This document shows positions 59,931 to 63,815 of a DNA stretch of 63,815 nt, in pieces. The number at the start of each line of letters is the position of its first letter. Position 1 is the first letter of the stretch. A model generated the notes under the pieces. It ran no database searches. It was not told the DNA's origin and saw only the letters and a list, made by a program, of their open reading frames with translations. The position numbers and the translations under genes were made by a program. The DNA is from a virus. The stretch spans positions 1 through 63,815 of IMG/VR virus record IMGVR_UViG_3300009091_001004; one strand, given 5' to 3'.

Positions 59931-60912
59931 TCGACAGATAAATCACTTGCCTGAATTCTATGGATTAAAACGGGGAGCAGAGAAATTCCCTCTCATGGTA
60001 GTCGTTTCTGTTTCCTACGTCTGTAATTCACGCTGCCCGAGCTGTCCTTTCACTCAATCAGATCTGCGGAATAGCTACCGGGATGCCCTGTTTATTGCTC
60101 CGGAGCTGTTCAAGAAGATAGCGCAGCAGTGCGGACAATACGGGGCACTGCTACGGATCACCGGAGGTGGAGAACCATTGCTTCATCCCGAGATGGTAGA
60201 CCTGATCGAGTACGCCGGGAAGGCGGGTGCCCGAGTAGGCCTGATTACCAATGGATCACTGCTCACTCCTGACCGGACGGAACGGCTTCTTAACAGCGGC
60301 ATTGAGGCTGTTGAAATCAGCGCGGATGCTGCAGATGAAAAGACGTACTCTAAAGTGCGAGTAGGACTGGATTTCCCTAAGCTGGTCCAGAATGTACGGT
60401 ATCTCGTCCTCCGGAGAGATAACCTCAAAAGCCGAACGAAAGTGATCGTTAGCATCGTTGACCAGAAAGAGCTATCCGGGAAAATGGAAGCTACAGTAAG
60501 TTTCTGGAAAAAGATTGTAGATAAGGTGCAGGTGCGCAAGTACCTCACCTGGGGCATCGGAGATGCCAGCATGTCGCGGGATCCTACACCGTTCTTTAAG
60601 GACAGGGTCCCCTGCCCGTTACCTTTTGAGCGCATCGTACTGGACAGCAGAGGAAAAGCAGTGCTCTGCAACACAGATATTGCAGGAGAAACTGACTTCG
60701 GCAACGCTAAAGATACCCCGATTGCAGATATCTGGCGGGGGGAAAAATTTGAAGCAGTACGGGAGCTACTGCTCGCGCGCCGGTACGAAGATATTCCTCT
60801 CTGTGCTAAGTGTGCCGACTGGAAGTACCGTTCGTGGAATTACAACTACTGGAAAGTGCTGGGAGATGCCGTAGCAGCGAGAACAGGTGAGGATAAAGGG
60901 AGGCTGGAATGA
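59923..60912 (+). CDS. Second radical SAM enzyme with SPASM domain
   Basis: A 329-residue enzyme with CNSRCPSC (CxxxCxxC), RITGGGEPLLHPE and ITNGSLL, and SPASM cysteines (VPCPLPFE, AVLCNTD, LCAKCADW). It is related to its neighbour but not a simple duplicate. The two start/stop overlaps suggest that both act in one pathway, perhaps in sequence on the same glycan or sugar nucleotide. Confidence 0.88.
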   Translation: MDNRQINHLPEFYGLKRGAEKFPLMVVVSVSYVCNSRCPSCPFTQSDLRNSYRDALFIAPELFKKIAQQCGQYGALLRITGGGEPLLHPEMVDLIEYAGKAGARVGLITNGSLLTPDRTERLLNSGIEAVEISADAADEKTYSKVRVGLDFPKLVQNVRYLVLRRDNLKSRTKVIVSIVDQKELSGKMEATVSFWKKIVDKVQVRKYLTWGIGDASMSRDPTPFFKDRVPCPLPFERIVLDSRGKAVLCNTDIAGETDFGNAKDTPIADIWRGEKFEAVRELLLARRYEDIPLCAKCADWKYRSWNYNYWKVLGDAVAARTGEDKGRLE

Positions 60913-61616
60913 GACTGGCTATTTTGCAGCCGGCATATCTCCCCTGGATTGGGTATTTTGACCAGATAGCCCAGAGCGACGCCTTTGTCTTTTATGATGA
61001 CGTGCAGTTTGATAAGCAGAGCTGGCAGAACCGCAACCAGATCAAGACACCGCAGGGCACTCAGTGGCTCTCTGTTCCCGTCCATACCCGGAACAAGCCG
61101 CAAATAAAGGATATCCTCATCGATAACCATAAGGACTGGCGAAAAGACCATCTGAAGAGTATACAGGTCAACTACTCCCGCGCTCCATTTTTCGAGAAAT
61201 ATATCTGGATTCTTGACGCCATATACTCCATTTCATGGGAGCGGCTAGCAGTCCTGGACACAACCCTCATCGAGCTGATAAACAAATTTCTGGGAATAGA
61301 GACTCCTCTGTTCTTTTCCAGCAAGCTGGATATACCACATACAGGGCAGGTACAGCGCCTGATTGATATCTGCCAGCATTTTGGTGCCAACGAGTTCCTG
61401 GAAGGGAGCGCCGGAAGGAACTACCTCTCCGGGGATGGAGAAAAGCTGTTCCAGCAAAACGGTATCAAGATTACCTACCACGATTACCAACACCCCGTGT
61501 ACTTCCAGCAGCATGGAGAGTTTGTCCCCTACCTGTCTGTAATTGACCTGCTGTTCAACAATGGAACAAAAAGCCTGGAAATACTTACCCATAAAAAGGA
61601 GATGACTACATCATGA
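60909..61616 (+). CDS. WbqC-like protein
   Basis: A 235-residue protein matching the WbqC family: LAILQPAYLPWIGYFDQIAQ, then FVFYDDVQFDKQSWQNRNQI. WbqC-like proteins occur in O-antigen and polysaccharide clusters; the reaction is not firmly known (acyl or amino transfer has been suggested). It overlaps its neighbours by ATGA. Confidence 0.88.
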   Translation: MRLAILQPAYLPWIGYFDQIAQSDAFVFYDDVQFDKQSWQNRNQIKTPQGTQWLSVPVHTRNKPQIKDILIDNHKDWRKDHLKSIQVNYSRAPFFEKYIWILDAIYSISWERLAVLDTTLIELINKFLGIETPLFFSSKLDIPHTGQVQRLIDICQHFGANEFLEGSAGRNYLSGDGEKLFQQNGIKITYHDYQHPVYFQQHGEFVPYLSVIDLLFNNGTKSLEILTHKKEMTTS

Positions 61617-62629
61617 AGACTATCCTGGTTACCGGAGGTGCCGGGTTCATCGCCTCAAATTTTGTGCGCTACCTTCTGCAGGAGCATCCGGACTATCGCA
61701 TAATTATCCTGGACTCACTCACCTACGCCGGGTGTATGGATAATGTTCCCCGGGACGAGAGAGTACAGTTCTGCTTCGGCAATGTGAAAAATGCAGAGCT
61801 GGTAAGTAAGCTGGTTGCGCAGTCAGATATCGTTGCCCATTTCGCGGCAGAAACGCACGTAACCCGCTCCATATTTGATAATCTGCTCTTCTTCGAGACC
61901 GATGTCCTGGGAACACAGGCTGTAGCTAACGCAGTAGTAGAACATAATGGGAAAGTAGAACGCTTTATCCATATCTCTACCTCGGAAGTGTATGGCACAG
62001 CTCTGAGCCGGGTAATGGATGAAGAGCACCCGCTGATGCCTGCCAGCCCTTATGCCAGTGCCAAGGCCGGAGCAGACCGTCTGGTCTACTCGTACTGGAA
62101 GACGTATGACATTCCCGTAGTCATCTTGCGCCCATTTAATAATTTTGGGAAGTTCCAGCACCTGGAAAAAGTGATACCCCGCTTCATCACATCCTGCATA
62201 CTAAATGAACCGATCACCATCCACGGCAACGGTGCTGCCAGCCGGGACTGGGTCTACGTGGAAGACACCTGTAAAGCAATAGATAGAGCCATGCACTGTA
62301 ACATCAACAAAATAAAAGGGGAGGTGATCAATATCGGCTCAGGAGAAAGCACCAGCATACAGGACATTGCCGGAAAGATACTGATGCTGATGGGTGAGAA
62401 CAAACCACAGATAACCTACACCGAAGACCGGCCCGGACAGGTGTTCCGGCACACTTCTTCCACGAAAAAAGCTGCTGACCTGCTGGGATGGAAAGCGGGA
62501 ACCGCGTTTCTCCAGGGGTTAGTACAGACAGTGGACTGGTACCAGGACAACAGGTCGTGGTGGGAGAAACAGGTCTGGATGCGGTCCATAGAGATAACAG
62601 GAAAAGACGGGAAGAAGATTATGCATTAA
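61613..62629 (+). CDS. NAD-dependent sugar-nucleotide dehydratase/epimerase
   Basis: A 338-residue SDR enzyme: TGGAGFIAS nucleotide-binding loop, FAAETHVTRS, STSEVYG, and catalytic YASAK (SPYASAKAGADR). This pattern is closest to dTDP-glucose 4,6-dehydratase (RmlB) and related UDP-sugar dehydratases. It would make a 4-keto-6-deoxy sugar for the aminotransferase that follows. Starts by ATGA overlap. Confidence 0.88.
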   Translation: MKTILVTGGAGFIASNFVRYLLQEHPDYRIIILDSLTYAGCMDNVPRDERVQFCFGNVKNAELVSKLVAQSDIVAHFAAETHVTRSIFDNLLFFETDVLGTQAVANAVVEHNGKVERFIHISTSEVYGTALSRVMDEEHPLMPASPYASAKAGADRLVYSYWKTYDIPVVILRPFNNFGKFQHLEKVIPRFITSCILNEPITIHGNGAASRDWVYVEDTCKAIDRAMHCNINKIKGEVINIGSGESTSIQDIAGKILMLMGENKPQITYTEDRPGQVFRHTSSTKKAADLLGWKAGTAFLQGLVQTVDWYQDNRSWWEKQVWMRSIEITGKDGKKIMH

Positions 62630-62639
62630 GGAGGGTATT

Positions 62640-63815
62640 ATGAAAAGCCAGTCAGTCAGGAAAGAGTTTCTGCCCTTTTGTCGTCCCTCAATGAGCCAGG
62701 AAGAGGAAGATGCAGTAGTGGAAGTGCTCCGGTCTGGATGGCTCACCACAGGAGCGAAAGCATTACAGTTCGAGGAGGATTTCGCACAGTTTAAAGGATG
62801 TAAACACGCTGTAAGCGTCAACTCGTGTACGGCCGCTCTACATCTCGCGCTGGTGGCTCTGGGCATCGGTTCCGGGGACGAAGTTATTACTACACCGATT
62901 ACCTGGCCGTCCACTGTCAATGTGATCATTCACCAGGGAGCGCGGCCCGTGTTTGTTGATGTTGAACCGGGAACACTTAATATCGACCCGGAGAAGATAG
63001 AGGAAAAGATTACCTGGAGGACTAAAGCGATAATCCCGGTACACCTTGCCGGACATGTTTGCGATATGGGACCCATTACGCGGATCGCACACAGGCACAA
63101 CCTCTTCGTCATAGAGGATGCAGCTCATGCACTGGAAGCCGAGTACCTCGGTTATAAGACAGGAACTATTGGAGATGTTGGGTGCTTCTCTTTCTACGTA
63201 ACCAAAAACATCACATCGGGAGAAGGGGGGATACTTACCACCAATGATGACAAACTCGCGGAGCTGGTGAGGATGTACAGTTTCGGAGGCATCGACCGGA
63301 GTGCCTGGAAAAGGTACGGGTCTGCCGGGTACAAGCACTGGGAAGTCATCTATCCCGGGTACAAGTATAATATGCCGGATATCCTGGCCACAATCGGAAT
63401 CTGCCAGCTGAGAAAAGCAGATACTTTCTGGGATACCCGCAGAATACACAGCGAGTCTTATGATGCGGCTTTCCGGGGAATACCGGAGATAATAACCCCT
63501 ACGCGCGAAGCCTATGCCAAGCATTCCTATCATCTTTACATCATTCAGATAGACACAGACAAGCTCACTGCAGACCGGGACGTTATCATGAACGCTATCC
63601 AGGATGAAGGCATCGGAATAGGAATCCACTTCCGCAACCTGCACCTGCAGCAATGCTACCGTGAGAAATACGGGTATAGACGAGGAGATTTCCCGGTAGC
63701 GGAACGGGCTTCAGACCGTATTATCTCTCTGCCTCTCTACCCGCGACTTACTCCTGATGATGTACAGGACGTGGCGAACGCGGTAATAAAGACTGTTAAG
63801 AGATACCGAAAGTGA
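62640..63815 (+). CDS. DegT/DnrJ/EryC1/StrS aminotransferase
   Basis: A 391-residue PLP enzyme. NSCTAALHLAL and TPITWPSTVNVI bind cofactor, IEDAAHAL holds the ring-stacking Asp/Ala, and SFYVTKNITSGEGG has the catalytic Lys. GYKYNMPDI completes the family signature. It likely transfers an amino group to the keto sugar made by the preceding enzyme, and the GNAT enzyme would acetylate the product. Complete to its stop, where the window ends. AAGGAGGG precedes ATG 62640. Confidence 0.92.
   Translation: MKSQSVRKEFLPFCRPSMSQEEEDAVVEVLRSGWLTTGAKALQFEEDFAQFKGCKHAVSVNSCTAALHLALVALGIGSGDEVITTPITWPSTVNVIIHQGARPVFVDVEPGTLNIDPEKIEEKITWRTKAIIPVHLAGHVCDMGPITRIAHRHNLFVIEDAAHALEAEYLGYKTGTIGDVGCFSFYVTKNITSGEGGILTTNDDKLAELVRMYSFGGIDRSAWKRYGSAGYKHWEVIYPGYKYNMPDILATIGICQLRKADTFWDTRRIHSESYDAAFRGIPEIITPTREAYAKHSYHLYIIQIDTDKLTADRDVIMNAIQDEGIGIGIHFRNLHLQQCYREKYGYRRGDFPVAERASDRIISLPLYPRLTPDDVQDVANAVIKTVKRYRK

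Noticed and set aside
1-63815. tRNA or rRNA genes
   Set aside because: I found no T-loop or acceptor-stem patterns for tRNA and no rRNA-like segments when reading the sequence; a tRNAscan run was not possible.

Overview
The window is one strand of tightly packed coding sequence. Every gene I can support reads on the + strand, most neighbours are a few bases apart or overlap (often ATGA stop/start overlaps), and almost every start has a clear Shine-Dalgarno. Promoters look like sigma70 sites (TTGACA, 16-18 bp, TATAAT-like) with an extended -10 TG, so the host is bacterial. Pro-Thr linkers behind signal peptides, a WNLIGW surface module and several secreted repeat families recall Chloroflexota and its viruses, but that host call is only an inference. 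DNA polymerase, recombination genes, many tiny genes and phage/plasmid families (GP88-like, DUF2958-like, MazG-like, QueC-like) indicate a large virus or extrachromosomal element. I see no terminase, portal, HK97 capsid, tail or integrase here.

Layout. 1-5.8 kb: secreted protein, zinc-binding proteins, RecB-like PD-(D/E)XK nuclease, LuxR-type HTH, RecA/Sak4-like ATPase, XPF/ERCC4 nuclease and a membrane-anchored protein. 5.8-8.5 kb: terminator, promoter, metallopeptidase-like fragment, excisionase-like HTH and a membrane HTH protein. 8.5-11.2 kb: uracil-DNA glycosylase fused to a family A DNA polymerase. 11.2-15.7 kb: QueC-like PP-loop enzyme, MazG-like protein and small membrane proteins. 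15.7-26.3 kb: about 30 small accessory genes, several of them paralogous, some sharing a basic C-terminal tail ending near GGIR. 26.5-34.9 kb: a 2722-residue helical, Pro-rich giant protein. 34.9-47.4 kb: a membrane/surface module: 1651-residue surface protein, anchored secreted proteins, very small membrane peptides, basic proteins and a divergent P-loop ATPase. 47.4-54.9 kb: winged-helix regulator with candidate operators, then secreted proteins, a type IV pilin-like protein and a lipoprotein, part of it visibly AT-richer. 55-63.8 kb: glycan operon with polymerase/ligase-like membrane protein, glycosyltransferase, PadR regulator, acetyltransferase, two radical SAM-SPASM enzymes, WbqC-like protein, sugar-nucleotide dehydratase and DegT aminotransferase.

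The strongest new observation is a compact 297-nt group I intron (43108-43404) splitting the gene for a 62-residue two-TM membrane protein. P1, P10, P7, P8, P9, the terminal G and the reading frame all agree. Other points worth attention are the shared C-terminal tails, the promoter family, paired palindromes before the winged-helix gene, and the combination of pilin-like, tiny-membrane-peptide and ATPase genes, which may build an unusual membrane-containing or filamentous particle or appendage.

Limits: family calls come from reading motifs by eye, without database searches. Most small genes have no recognisable family.
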